A stretch of DNA of 64,000 bases from MED-G116 sp038147495. Its GTDB lineage: Bacteria; Pseudomonadota; Alphaproteobacteria; Puniceispirillales; Puniceispirillaceae. The notes below the pieces were generated by a model. That model was not told the DNA's origin and did no database searches. It saw nothing but the letters and a program-made list of their open reading frames with translations. This document shows, in pieces, positions 24,763 through 34,176 of the stretch. How positions within the stretch are numbered: the stretch's first letter is position 1; each line of letters starts with the position of its first letter. The position numbers and the translations under genes are program-made. The stretch covers positions 1-64,000 of the forward strand of contig JAYQTT010000002.1 of the NCBI GenBank assembly GCA_038147495.1, in the 5' to 3' direction.

Positions 24763-26562
24763 ATGCCTAAATCAGCCCCCGCTTCCGCATCGAACGCATC
24801 TGAAATGATGATGCCCGGTGCTGAAATTCTGCTCAAAGCGCTCGAAGATGAGGGTGTGGAAGTTGTTTTCGGTTATCCGGGTGGTGCGGTGCTGCCCATT
24901 TATGATGCCTTGTTCAAAAATAACAAGATCAAGCATATCCTTGTGCGGCACGAGCAGGCGGCTGTGCACGCGGCAGAGGGCTATGCGCGATCAACAGGCA
25001 AGACCGGGGTGGTTCTTGTAACATCGGGTCCCGGCGCGACAAACGCTGTCACCGGCCTCACCGATGCTTTGATGGACTCCGTTCCTGTTGTTTGTCTGAC
25101 GGGCCAGGTGCCAACGCATTTGATCGGTAATGACGCCTTTCAGGAGGCTGATACCACCGGTATCACGCGCGCGTGTACGAAACACAATTATTTGGTGAAA
25201 GAAGGTGATGCCCTGCAAAGCACCGTGGCCGAGGCATTCCACGTGGCCTCTTCGGGGCGGCCGGGTCCGGTTCTTATTGACCTTCCTAAGGACATTTTGA
25301 TGGCAGAGATCGCCTATAAGCCCGACGGAGTCAGACAAAAGGCGGTCGCGCGTTACCAGCCGCGAACAGAGCCATCCGCCGATGCGATCAAGGCGATGGC
25401 CGCGGCCATGATGCGCGCTGAGCGCCCGGTCATCTATGGCGGCGGCGGGATCATCAATTCCGGACCGCGTGCCTCGGAATTGTTGACCGAATTGACGCAT
25501 TACACCGGCTGGCCAACCACACTTACGCTGATGGGGCTTGGCGCTCTGCCTGCCTCGGACAAGCATTTTTTGGGCATGCTTGGCATGCACGGCACCTATG
25601 AGGCGAACCTCGCCATGCATGGCTGTGACCTGATGCTGAACATCGGGGCGCGTTTTGATGATCGCGTGACAGGTCTAATCAGCGGGTTTTCGCCGAACTC
25701 GATGAAGATCCATTGTGACATTGATCCATCTTCAGTGAACAAGAATGTGGCCGTGGATCTTGCCGTGATCGGCGATGCAACGCGCATTCTTGAGATGCTG
25801 CTGGAAGAGTTGAAAGCGAAGAAATTCAAGCCACACAAAGCCTCACTTGATAAATGGTGGTCGCAGATAAATGAGTGGCGCAAGCGTGATTGTCTCAAAT
25901 TCAACCAGTCGAGCAGTGTGATTAAACCGCAATATGCGATCAAACGCCTCTGGGAGATGACGTCTGACCGAGATGTTTATGTCACGACAGAAGTTGGCCA
26001 GCATCAGATGTGGGCGGCACAATATTTTGGCTTCCAGAAACCAAACCGCTGGATGACGTCTGGTGGTCTTGGCACCATGGGCTATGGCTTGCCAGCGGCC
26101 ATGGGGGTTCAGGTTGCGCATCCGGATGATCTGGTGATTGATATTGCCGGTGAGGCATCATTCATGATGAATATGCAAGAGCTGTCGACGCTGGCACAAT
26201 ATAATCTGCCGGTGAAGATGTTTATCATCAACAATGAATGGATGGGCATGGTTCGCCAATGGCAGGAGTTGATTCACGGTGGGCGCTATTCCGAGAGCTA
26301 TAGCGCGTCATTGCCCGATTTCGTTAAACTTGCGGATACTTTTGGGATGACCGGCCTTGTCGCCAACTCGGTTGATGATCTGGATGGCGTGATCAATCAG
26401 ATGCTGGCGATTGATGGCCCGGTTATCGCTGATATTCGGGTAACCAAAGACGAAAATTGCTTCCCGATGATCCCGTCCGGTGCGGCACATAATGATATGT
26501 TGCTTGGGCCGGAAGATCAGGTTCAAAAGCCAATTTCCGAGGAAGGCATGGTTCTGGTCTAG
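24763..26562 (+). CDS. ilvB: Acetolactate synthase large (catalytic) subunit
   Basis: The 599-residue ThDP enzyme condenses pyruvate to acetolactate or acetohydroxybutyrate, the first common step to Val, Leu and Ile. Signatures: FGYPGGAVLPIYDAL, the ThDP glutamate in RHEQAAVHAAEGYAR, GPGATNAVTGLTDALMDS, and the Mg/ThDP motif in VIDIAGEASFMMNMQELST. Here GEA replaces the usual GDG/GDA: the metal-binding Asp of the GDG motif is Glu, which is odd in this class and worth confirming. FAD-region motifs are present. The start has AAGGA upstream. It is 32 bases ahead of ilvH. Confidence 0.94.
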   Translation: MPKSAPASASNASEMMMPGAEILLKALEDEGVEVVFGYPGGAVLPIYDALFKNNKIKHILVRHEQAAVHAAEGYARSTGKTGVVLVTSGPGATNAVTGLTDALMDSVPVVCLTGQVPTHLIGNDAFQEADTTGITRACTKHNYLVKEGDALQSTVAEAFHVASSGRPGPVLIDLPKDILMAEIAYKPDGVRQKAVARYQPRTEPSADAIKAMAAAMMRAERPVIYGGGGIINSGPRASELLTELTHYTGWPTTLTLMGLGALPASDKHFLGMLGMHGTYEANLAMHGCDLMLNIGARFDDRVTGLISGFSPNSMKIHCDIDPSSVNKNVAVDLAVIGDATRILEMLLEELKAKKFKPHKASLDKWWSQINEWRKRDCLKFNQSSSVIKPQYAIKRLWEMTSDRDVYVTTEVGQHQMWAAQYFGFQKPNRWMTSGGLGTMGYGLPAAMGVQVAHPDDLVIDIAGEASFMMNMQELSTLAQYNLPVKMFIINNEWMGMVRQWQELIHGGRYSESYSASLPDFVKLADTFGMTGLVANSVDDLDGVINQMLAIDGPVIADIRVTKDENCFPMIPSGAAHNDMLLGPEDQVQKPISEEGMVLV

Positions 26563-26594
26563 GGCCGCAAAAAAGCAGGACGAGCGAGACTAAA

Positions 26595-27119
26595 ATGACA
26601 AATAACGATATAATTGAACGCCACATCATCTCTGTTCTTGTGGATAATGAGCCCGGCGTGTTGGCGAGGGTCATCGGACTGTTTTCAGGTCGTGGCTATA
26701 ACATTGAAAGCCTGACCGTTGCCGAAACTGACAAGGACAAGAGCGTGTCGCGCATTTCGATCGTCACGTCCGGCACGCCAATGGTGATTGAACAGATCAA
26801 ATCACAGCTTGGTCGTTTGGTGCCGATCCATGCTGTATGCGATCTGACCGAGATGGGCGCCGCCATAGAACGCGAGTTGGCGCTGGTAAAAATCATCAAT
26901 GATGGAGATGAGCGGATTGAGGCGTTGCGTATCGCCGATACTTTCCGTGCAAGAACACTGGACAGCACGCTCAATAGTTTTGTATTTGAGGTGACTGGAA
27001 ATTCATCGAAGGTCGGCGCGTTTGTCGATCTGATGCGTTCGCTGGGTGAAATTGAGGTTGCGCGCACAGGCGTGTCGGCCATTTCCCGCGGAAATCAGAT
27101 TGATTTACTTGCCAAGTAA
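26595..27119 (+). CDS. ilvH: Acetolactate synthase regulatory small subunit
   Basis: The 174-residue protein has an N-terminal ACT domain (ISVLVDNEPGVLARVIGLFS, GRGYNIESLTVAETD) that binds valine for feedback inhibition, and a C-terminal domain (FEVTGNSSKVGAFVDLMRSL, VARTGVSAISRG). It activates and stabilises the large subunit encoded just upstream. Its stop codon lies inside a 16-base tandem duplication. Confidence 0.95.
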   Translation: MTNNDIIERHIISVLVDNEPGVLARVIGLFSGRGYNIESLTVAETDKDKSVSRISIVTSGTPMVIEQIKSQLGRLVPIHAVCDLTEMGAAIERELALVKIINDGDERIEALRIADTFRARTLDSTLNSFVFEVTGNSSKVGAFVDLMRSLGEIEVARTGVSAISRGNQIDLLAK

Positions 27120-27142
27120 CCATCCGGCCAAGTAGACATCCG
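27111..27142. repeat. Two tandem copies of a 16-base unit across the ilvH stop
   Basis: GCCAAGTAACCATCCG (27111-27126) is followed directly by GCCAAGTAGACATCCG (27127-27142), with 14 of 16 bases identical. The stop TAA of ilvH is in the first copy, and the second copy carries TAG at the same place. Confidence 0.85.
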
Positions 27143-27312
27143 GCGTTGGTCTTTTTAAGACAGTTTTGCCGAATGAAACATATCGCGCCGCCGTTTGTTT
27201 CCAAAAATTTACCGCAGCAGCTGATCATTTGATCGGTGTTGCGCTGGTAAGAAACGCATAGCAAACCGCCCGAGGCTATTGTTGCCGAAGGCAGTCGAGA
27301 GGAGAGAAGTCA

Positions 27313-28332
27313 ATGCGTGTGTATTATGATCGTGATGCCGATGTCGGTTTGATCAAAAATAAAAAGGTCGTCATCGTCGGCTATGGCAGTCAGGGTCACG
27401 CCCATGCCGCCAACCTGAAGGACAGTGGTGTGGCTGAAGTGGCCGTTGCGTTGCGCGCTGACTCCAGCAGCCGCAGTAAGGCTGCCGATGCTGGCTTCAA
27501 GGTGATGGATGTCGCCGAAGCCGCAAAATGGGGTGATGTGGTCATGATGCTCACTCCTGATGAGTTGCAGGCAGATATCTATTACGCTGATATTGCTGCC
27601 AACATGCGTGCGGGTGCGGCGATTGCATTTGCCCATGGTCTGAACGTTCATTTCAATCTGATCGAGCCACGTTCTGACATTGATGTATTCATGGTGGCGC
27701 CAAAGGGCCCTGGTCACACTGTTCGCTCAGAATATGTTCGTGGCGGCGGTGTGCCGTGTCTGCTGGCCGTGCATCAGGATGCTTCGGGCAATGCCCATGA
27801 CATTGGCTTGTCTTACGCGTCGGCCGTTGGTGGTGGTCGCTCTGGCATCATCGAAACAACATTCCAGGAAGAGTGCGAGACGGACCTGTTCGGTGAGCAG
27901 GCGGTTCTTTGCGGTGGCTTGGTCGAACTGATCAAGGCCGGCTATGAGACGCTTGTTGAGGCGGGCTATGCACCTGAAATGGCGTATTTTGAGTGTTTGC
28001 ACGAGGTCAAGCTGATCGTTGATTTGATCTATGAGGGCGGTATCGCCAACATGAATTACTCAATCTCGAACACAGCCGAGTTTGGTGAGTATGTGACCGG
28101 ACCCCGGATCATCACGCCTGAGACCAAGGCCGAGATGAAGCGTGTGCTTGACGACATTCAGTCTGGCCGCTTTACACGCGACTGGATGCTGGAAAATCGT
28201 GTCCATCAGACAAGCTTCAAGGCGACCCGTCGTCGCAACGCTGAACACCCGATCGAGAAGGTTGGTGAGCAGCTTCGCGGGATGATGCCATGGATTGGCG
28301 CTAACCGTCTGGTAGATAAGGCAAAGAACTAG
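27313..28332 (+). CDS. ilvC: Ketol-acid reductoisomerase (class I)
   Basis: The 339-residue NADPH-dependent enzyme performs the second step of branched-chain amino acid synthesis. The Rossmann motif is VGYGSQGHAHAANL, with a downstream basic/serine loop (RADSSSRSKA) suggesting NADPH preference. The knotted C-terminal domain carries the Mg ligands in ETFQEECETDLFGEQ and the ECLHEVKLIVDLIYEGG stretch. The start follows GAGAGGAGAGAAG. The 193-base gap after ilvH leaves room for its own promoter. Confidence 0.96.
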   Translation: MRVYYDRDADVGLIKNKKVVIVGYGSQGHAHAANLKDSGVAEVAVALRADSSSRSKAADAGFKVMDVAEAAKWGDVVMMLTPDELQADIYYADIAANMRAGAAIAFAHGLNVHFNLIEPRSDIDVFMVAPKGPGHTVRSEYVRGGGVPCLLAVHQDASGNAHDIGLSYASAVGGGRSGIIETTFQEECETDLFGEQAVLCGGLVELIKAGYETLVEAGYAPEMAYFECLHEVKLIVDLIYEGGIANMNYSISNTAEFGEYVTGPRIITPETKAEMKRVLDDIQSGRFTRDWMLENRVHQTSFKATRRRNAEHPIEKVGEQLRGMMPWIGANRLVDKAKN

Positions 28333-28369
28333 ATTTTGCCATATTTATCATCTAAACATTAAAAGTTGA

Positions 28370-28397
28370 GATGCAAAGGGCAGGCGTCCTTTGCATC
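28370..28397 (+). terminator. Perfect 10-base-pair inverted repeat between ilvC and mreB
   Basis: GATGCAAAGG and CCTTTGCATC flank an 8-base loop, followed by GTTTG rather than a strong T tract. It lies 38 bases after the ilvC stop and could be a weak terminator or a protective 3' hairpin; an operator for mreB is an alternative. Confidence 0.55.
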
Positions 28398-28449
28398 GTT
28401 TGCGGTTCATGTGGAACCTGCAGACAATCCATTAACGGGGAGTTGTTTC

Positions 28450-29487
28450 ATGCTGGGTGCTGTCCTTGGTATGTTTTCATCTGATATCGGTATCGACCTT
28501 GGAACGGCAAATACGCTGGTCTATGTGAAGGGACGCGGTATTGTTCTTGATGAGCCGTCAGTCGTTGCGATGGCAGAGGTTCGCGGTAAGACACAGGTTC
28601 TTGCTGTCGGTGAAGAGGCCAAGGTGATGCTTGGCAAAACCCCCGGAAATATCCGCGCTATCCGGCCCATGGCAGATGGCGTGATTGCAGATTTCGAAGT
28701 CGCCGAAGAGATGATCAAACATTTCATTCGCAAGGTGAATGGCCGTTTGTCAATCTCCAGTCCACAGGTCATCATCTGTGTGCCGTCAGGCTCTACCGCG
28801 GTGGAGCGCAGGGCCATTCAGGAGTCTGCCGAGGCCGCAGGCGCGCGGCGTGTTTTTCTGATTGAAGAGCCTATGGCTGCGGCGATTGGCGCGTCATTGC
28901 CGGTCACCGAACCGTCAGGTTCGATGGTCGTCGATATTGGTGGTGGCACCACCGAGGTGGCGATTCTGTCGCTTGGCAATATCGTCTTTGCGCATTCAGT
29001 GCGCGTTGGCGGTGATAAAATTGATGAAGCGATCATTGCCTATATGCGGCGCACGCATAATCTTCTTATTGGTGAGGCAAGTGCCGAGCGAATCAAGAAG
29101 AACATTGGCATTGCCCGCAAACCCGAAAAAAGCTCTGGCAAAAAGATTGAGGTACGTGGCCGTGACTTGGTCAATGGTGTGCCAAAGCAGATTTCTATTA
29201 CCGAGGCGCAAGTCGCCGAAGCCATTTCAGACCCGGTTCGACAGATTGTCGATGGCGTGAAAATGGCGCTCGAGCAGGCGCCGCCGGAACTGGCCGCCGA
29301 TATCGTTGAAAAGGGTATCGTGATGACCGGTGGTGGCGCGTTGCTGCGGGATATTGACGGCGTGTTGCGTGATGCAACAGGACTGCCGATTTCTATTGCC
29401 GAGGACCCATTGAGCTGTGTTGCTCTTGGTACCGGTCGTTGTCTTGAGGAATTGAAAACGCTCCGAAATGTGCTGATCGGCGCGTAA
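28450..29487 (+). CDS. mreB: Rod-shape-determining actin homologue MreB
   Basis: The 345-residue bacterial actin forms membrane-associated filaments that steer lateral wall synthesis. Actin-fold nucleotide motifs are seen in SSDIGIDLGTANTLVYV, VDIGGGTTEVAILSLG and TGGGALLRDIDGVL. The ATG at 28450 is chosen because it yields the normal N-terminus with the amphipathic MLGAVLGMFS; a longer open frame to 28366 has no similarity and crosses the hairpin. It leads the mreBCD-mrdA-rodA cluster. Confidence 0.97.
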   Translation: MLGAVLGMFSSDIGIDLGTANTLVYVKGRGIVLDEPSVVAMAEVRGKTQVLAVGEEAKVMLGKTPGNIRAIRPMADGVIADFEVAEEMIKHFIRKVNGRLSISSPQVIICVPSGSTAVERRAIQESAEAAGARRVFLIEEPMAAAIGASLPVTEPSGSMVVDIGGGTTEVAILSLGNIVFAHSVRVGGDKIDEAIIAYMRRTHNLLIGEASAERIKKNIGIARKPEKSSGKKIEVRGRDLVNGVPKQISITEAQVAEAISDPVRQIVDGVKMALEQAPPELAADIVEKGIVMTGGGALLRDIDGVLRDATGLPISIAEDPLSCVALGTGRCLEELKTLRNVLIGA

Positions 29488-29500
29488 GGGGGCTGGTGAG

Positions 29501-30418
29501 GTGGCCCGCGCGTCCGACAAGGCCCGTATCAGACGCCGCCGCGCAGCGCATGTGTTTTTGATCCTGTTCAGCTTTTTCCTGATGTTTCTGGGCAAGGCTG
29601 ACGTCACCGCTATCCGAAATGCCCGTATGGGTGCGAATGATTTCATGGCACCTTTGGTCGACATCGTGTCAGCGCCGGTGCGCGGCATTGACACAATGAT
29701 CGCTGGGATCCGTACCGTGGCATCGTTGCGGGCAGAGAATGTGCGTCTTCAGGCCGAGAACGATCTGCTTAAACGGTGGCGCCGCCGGGCCGAAATTCTG
29801 GAAAGTGAAAACCGCCAATTGCGGACAGTTACCGGCGTTGTGACACCTGAAGATCGCCGCCGGATGACGGCGCGTGCGGTCACCGCACCGGGAGGAAGCT
29901 TTGCCCATACTGTGTTGATCGCGGTCGGATATGAGAGTGATATTCGTCCGGGTAATCCGGTGGTCACCGCAGATGGTTTGGTTGGACTTGTTGTTGATGT
30001 TGGCAAATCGCACGCGCGGGTCCTGATGATCAGCGATATCAACTCGCGCATTCCGGTGATACTGGCAACCTCATCCTGGCCGGGTCTGACAATTGGCCAG
30101 AATGGGCCCTTTTTGGAGCTTGCCTTTCTTCCGGAAGAGGCCAAGCCAGTTGTTGGCGAACTTGTCGTCACCTCAGGTCATGGCGGTGTGTTACCCGCTG
30201 GACTTCCGGTTGGCCGGGTTGACCTTGTTGAGGAGAATTTTATTCGGATCACACCGGCGGTCGATTTTCGCGGGTTAAGCTATGTTTCGGTGCTGACCGG
30301 AGGGGTCGATGGCATTGATGTAGAAAATCTCTGGCTTGGCGACCATTACACGCCATTACCGATTGACGATAAGACCCGATTGCTGGAGGGGCTGAACGCC
30401 ATCGGAGAGCGGCAATGA
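29501..30418 (+). CDS. mreC: Rod-shape-determining protein MreC
   Basis: The 305-residue bitopic protein links MreB to the wall synthases. It starts with GTG 13 bases after mreB. It has a basic cytoplasmic tip (KARIRRRRAA), one transmembrane helix (HVFLILFSFFLMFLG), a coiled coil (ENVRLQAENDLLKRW), and beta-barrel domains with TADGLVGLVVDVGKSHARVL and TSGHGGVLPAGLPVGRV. It overlaps mreD by 4 bases. Confidence 0.94.
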   Translation: MARASDKARIRRRRAAHVFLILFSFFLMFLGKADVTAIRNARMGANDFMAPLVDIVSAPVRGIDTMIAGIRTVASLRAENVRLQAENDLLKRWRRRAEILESENRQLRTVTGVVTPEDRRRMTARAVTAPGGSFAHTVLIAVGYESDIRPGNPVVTADGLVGLVVDVGKSHARVLMISDINSRIPVILATSSWPGLTIGQNGPFLELAFLPEEAKPVVGELVVTSGHGGVLPAGLPVGRVDLVEENFIRITPAVDFRGLSYVSVLTGGVDGIDVENLWLGDHYTPLPIDDKTRLLEGLNAIGERQ

Positions 30419-30954
30419 AACGGGCCGGTCGCTATTTTGACAAAGCAGAATTCGCCGCTGACTGGCCGGTCCAGTTCCTGATATTGGTCACTGGCATATT
30501 GCTGTCGATCCTCGAGGGCAGTCTCGGCCTGTGGCCGATTTTTCATGGTGCAACGCCACTCCTGACGTTGATTTTCCTGAGTTGGATGGTTCTGCATTAC
30601 ACCAAATTTATCCCTTTCTATTGTGTGTTCATCATCGGCATTGTCTCTGATCTGTTGTTTTCTGATCTGCTTGGTGGTCGGGCGCTGGTGTATCTGCTTG
30701 CCTATTATTACATCACTTTGCGAAGGGCGAAGCTTTTGCAGAGTGATTTTATGCAGATATGGCTTGAATTTACCCTCGTGGCGGCAGGCGCCTTGTTGAT
30801 CCAGTTGTTGATATTCTCGCTATTGTTTCTGACGATCCCTGCGACAACACCAATATTGTTCCAGCTTGGCACAACCATTATTCTTTTTCCGGTGTCCTAT
30901 GTGATGTTGTTCTCGGTGGAACGCTTGATCCTAAAAGTGAAGATGCTGTCATGA
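30415..30954 (+). CDS. mreD: Rod-shape-determining protein MreD
   Basis: The 179-residue integral membrane protein has about five to six hydrophobic helices (for example FLILVTGILLSILEG and LLIQLLIFSLLFLTI). The sequence itself is poorly conserved in this family, so the call rests on the ATGA overlap with mreC and the 4-base overlap with mrdA. The expected role is a scaffold of the elongasome. Confidence 0.88.
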   Translation: MKRAGRYFDKAEFAADWPVQFLILVTGILLSILEGSLGLWPIFHGATPLLTLIFLSWMVLHYTKFIPFYCVFIIGIVSDLLFSDLLGGRALVYLLAYYYITLRRAKLLQSDFMQIWLEFTLVAAGALLIQLLIFSLLFLTIPATTPILFQLGTTIILFPVSYVMLFSVERLILKVKMLS

Positions 30955-32906
30955 ACAAATGGAACCGCGAAAAGGAAACCAGGCGCGTCATGACGCGGCG
31001 CGGGCTCCTTATGGGCGGCCTGAAGCTTGGCATAGCCTCTTTTCTTGGCTTGCGCCTCTATCAGCTGCAGGTTGCGCAGAACAGCCGCTATAGCCGTTTA
31101 TCAGACAGGAACCAGTTTGATGTTCGTATCGTTACACCGCAGCGTGGCCGCGTGTTTGACCGGCAGATGCGCCTTCTTGCCGGCAATGCTGAATCCTACC
31201 AACTGCTTGTCACCCCCCTTCACGCAAAGAATTTGCCGAAGGTGCTGGATGATTTATCGACCATTATCAATCTAAACGCCGAGCAACGCGATGATGTGCT
31301 GGCCAGAGCCCGCAAAGGGCCATCATTCAGGCCGGTTTTTGTGCGTGGTAACCTGACCCAGCGTGAATTGGCACGGCTTGCCATTCGTTCCGCATATCTT
31401 CCCGGTGTCACTTTTGAAAAACTGTTGCGACGCATTTACCCGCAAGGGGCGCTGACCGGTCATGTCACAGGCTATGTTTCACCAGTGACAAGCCGTGAAT
31501 TGGATGAAAACCCGGCTTTGGAGCAGTTGCCCGACCTGAACACAGGCAAGATTGGTGTTGAGCATTCGCTCGAAATCAAACTTCGTGGGCAGCCCGGTAG
31601 TGAACGTGTCGAAGTCAATGCGCTTGGCCGTCCGATACGTGTGTTGCGCGATTTTGAACCGTCTACCGGTCAGGATGTGAGATTGGCGCTGGATATTGGC
31701 GTGCAACTCACCGCCGCAGAGGCGTTGCGCCAAGGGAGCTCGGAACGGGTTGAGATGTCGCTTCCCGAAGTTCAAAGAGCGATCGCCAATGACCGTGAAT
31801 TGAAATCGCATATTGCTTCGGGTGATGATGTTGTTCTGCGGGACGCAAAGGGGCGCCTGACACCGGCGGAGTCCGGTGCGGTAGTGGTGATGGACATTGA
31901 AACAGGCGAAATTGTTTCGATGGTCTCGGCGCCGATGTATGACCCTAACATATTTACCGAGCGACTACTCACCCGCGATTGGCGCCGGTTGAATGAACAT
32001 CCTCGCAACCCGTTGTTGAACCGGGTTACATCCGGCATGTATGCGCCCGGATCGACTTTCAAGATGGTTGTTGCCTTGGCCGCATTGGAGGCGGGGATCA
32101 TCAACGAAAAGACCTCCTTTTTCTGCGATGGTGACATGGACCTTGGAAATGCGACCTTCCATTGTTGGCAGCGGCTGGGCCATGGCCGGGTAAATGTGGT
32201 GCGCGCGCTTGAGCAGTCCTGTGATGTGTTTTTCTATGAGGTTGCCCTGAAGACAGGTATTGAGCGGATCAAGAATATGGCGCTCAGGCTTGGGTTGGGC
32301 ATGCCGTCCGGCATCGACATACCGGGCGAAAAGCCGGGCATCATCCCAAGTCACGATTGGAAAGTGGCAACGCATGGTGTGGTGTGGACACCGGGCGAGA
32401 CGGTTGTTGCGGCCATTGGCCAGGGTTATGTGCTGACGACACCGTTACAATTGGCCCTGATGACAGCGCGCATTGCCAATGGCAAATACGCCGTTGAGCC
32501 AAGTCTGTTGGCACGCAACGGACCGGTTGAGTTTGCGCCACTTGATATTCCTGAGGGGCCGTTACGCATCGTCCGTAAGGGAATGTTTGAGGTCATGCAC
32601 GGTAGCCGTGGCACCGCAAGAAATTACAATCTTGGGCAAGAGTTTGGTGGTATGTCGGGGAAAACCGGCACGGTGCAGGTCAAGCGGATTACCAAAGAGC
32701 AGAGAGAAGCCGGCATTATCGATAATATTGACCGGCCATGGAAAGAGCGTGATCACGCATTGTTTGTTGCCTATGCCCCGGTGAAAAATCCACGTTATGC
32801 GATTTCTGTAGTGGTCGAACATGGGGGAAGCGGGTCATCGATGGCGGCCCCGATTGCGCAGAAAATTCTCGCCAAGATCATCAGTTCTGACAGGAACATG
32901 GCATGA
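30951..32906 (+). CDS. mrdA: Penicillin-binding protein 2 (elongasome transpeptidase)
   Basis: The 651-residue class B PBP cross-links lateral peptidoglycan. It has a short cytoplasmic tail, a transmembrane segment (LKLGIASFLGLRLYQLQVA), a dimerisation/pedestal domain, and the transpeptidase motifs APGSTFKMV (active-site Ser), SCD in EQSCDVFFYE, and KTGT in SGKTGTVQV. An internal stretch around residues 265-305 (RAIANDRELKSHIASG) looks like the helical insert often seen in PBP2. It is coupled by a 4-base overlap to rodA, its polymerase partner. Confidence 0.95.
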   Translation: MNKWNREKETRRVMTRRGLLMGGLKLGIASFLGLRLYQLQVAQNSRYSRLSDRNQFDVRIVTPQRGRVFDRQMRLLAGNAESYQLLVTPLHAKNLPKVLDDLSTIINLNAEQRDDVLARARKGPSFRPVFVRGNLTQRELARLAIRSAYLPGVTFEKLLRRIYPQGALTGHVTGYVSPVTSRELDENPALEQLPDLNTGKIGVEHSLEIKLRGQPGSERVEVNALGRPIRVLRDFEPSTGQDVRLALDIGVQLTAAEALRQGSSERVEMSLPEVQRAIANDRELKSHIASGDDVVLRDAKGRLTPAESGAVVVMDIETGEIVSMVSAPMYDPNIFTERLLTRDWRRLNEHPRNPLLNRVTSGMYAPGSTFKMVVALAALEAGIINEKTSFFCDGDMDLGNATFHCWQRLGHGRVNVVRALEQSCDVFFYEVALKTGIERIKNMALRLGLGMPSGIDIPGEKPGIIPSHDWKVATHGVVWTPGETVVAAIGQGYVLTTPLQLALMTARIANGKYAVEPSLLARNGPVEFAPLDIPEGPLRIVRKGMFEVMHGSRGTARNYNLGQEFGGMSGKTGTVQVKRITKEQREAGIIDNIDRPWKERDHALFVAYAPVKNPRYAISVVVEHGGSGSSMAAPIAQKILAKIISSDRNMA

Positions 32907-34006
32907 TGACGCAACCCATTACCTTGGGGGTGAAATTCATCCGCTTCCCCTGGCATTTGCTGATCTTGGCCATGGCGTTGGTCGTTGTGGGGTCGCTGGC
33001 CCTGTATTCGGCTTCCGGCGGCTCGTGGTCGCCATGGGCTGGCAGGCACGCGGTCAGGGGCGCGATCGGCGCTGCAATCGTTATCATTCTTGGTTTTATT
33101 GACCTAAAATTTCTACGCAAATGGTCCTATGTGTTGCTGCTGGCATCAATCGTCTCGCTCGCAGTATTGTTGGTCATCGACAGTGGGCGGTTTGTGTCAC
33201 GCTGGATCACCATTGCAGGCTTTACCTTTCAGCCTTCCGAACCGGCAAAAATTTTGGTCATTCTGGCGCTGGCCAAATATTTCGACACGATCCCTGCAGA
33301 GCGGATACGCTCATTCATCACCTATGTACCGGCACTGGCCCTTATTGCTGTGCCATTTCTCTTGATCCTGAAACAGCCTGATCTTGGAACCGCGCTGGCA
33401 TTGCTCTTGGGATCTTTGTCGGTGCTTTTTGTCGTTGGGTTGCCGTGGCGATATATTCTCGGGTTTATCGTGCTTGGCTTGGGATCAATTCCGGTGATGT
33501 GGTCCCAACTTCACAGCTATCAGAAAGACCGTGTGATGACATTCCTCAACCCGGGTGCGGATGCGCTCGGGGCAGGCTATCAGATTACTCAATCAAAAAT
33601 TGCCCTTGGTTCAGGCGGGCTTTTTGGCAAGGGGTTTTTGATGGGCAGTCAGAGCCATCTTAATTACCTGCCGGAAAAACAGACGGATTTTGTGTTCACG
33701 ATGATCGGCGAGGAATTTGGTCTTGTTGGCAATCTCTTCATTCTCACCATCTATCTATTGTTGATTGGCGGCATTTGGGGGATCAGCTTTCGGGTCGGAA
33801 GCCGCTTTGCCCAGCTGACTTGTTCTGGTCTGGCGGTGATGCTGTTTTTATATGTGTTTGTGAATGTGGCGATGGTAACAGGCTTGCTTCCTGTTGTTGG
33901 TGCGCCATTACCACTCATATCCTATGGGGGGACAGCCATGTTAACAGTCTTTATTGCCCTCGGCATTGTGGCCAGCCAGGCGGTGCATGACAGGTCTGAA
34001 AACTAG
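32903..34006 (+). CDS. rodA: RodA, SEDS-family peptidoglycan glycosyltransferase
   Basis: The 367-residue membrane protein has about ten helices and polymerises lipid II in the elongasome with PBP2. Signatures: the early SLALYSASGG, FQPSEPAKILVILALAKYF, KQPDLGTALALLLGS, LGAGYQITQSKIALGSGGLFG, FVFTMIGEEFGLVGN and the C-terminal LLPVVGAPLPLISYGGTAM. The Asp in the long periplasmic loop (QTDFVF) is in the expected place. It ends the operon. Confidence 0.96.
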   Translation: MMTQPITLGVKFIRFPWHLLILAMALVVVGSLALYSASGGSWSPWAGRHAVRGAIGAAIVIILGFIDLKFLRKWSYVLLLASIVSLAVLLVIDSGRFVSRWITIAGFTFQPSEPAKILVILALAKYFDTIPAERIRSFITYVPALALIAVPFLLILKQPDLGTALALLLGSLSVLFVVGLPWRYILGFIVLGLGSIPVMWSQLHSYQKDRVMTFLNPGADALGAGYQITQSKIALGSGGLFGKGFLMGSQSHLNYLPEKQTDFVFTMIGEEFGLVGNLFILTIYLLLIGGIWGISFRVGSRFAQLTCSGLAVMLFLYVFVNVAMVTGLLPVVGAPLPLISYGGTAMLTVFIALGIVASQAVHDRSEN

Positions 34007-34176
34007 CGGTGCCACTATTCAAATTCAGAAATTAATGGCCATATCTTGCTGGCAAGCCTCTCAGGTGTCTCATGGTTCATTTGCTTTCAGGAAAGATTTC
34101 AGACGCTTTACTACCCCTATAAAAATACGATTTGATGTCCTCTGAAGCCCAATTCACTTCTCATTAGGGAGATAAC

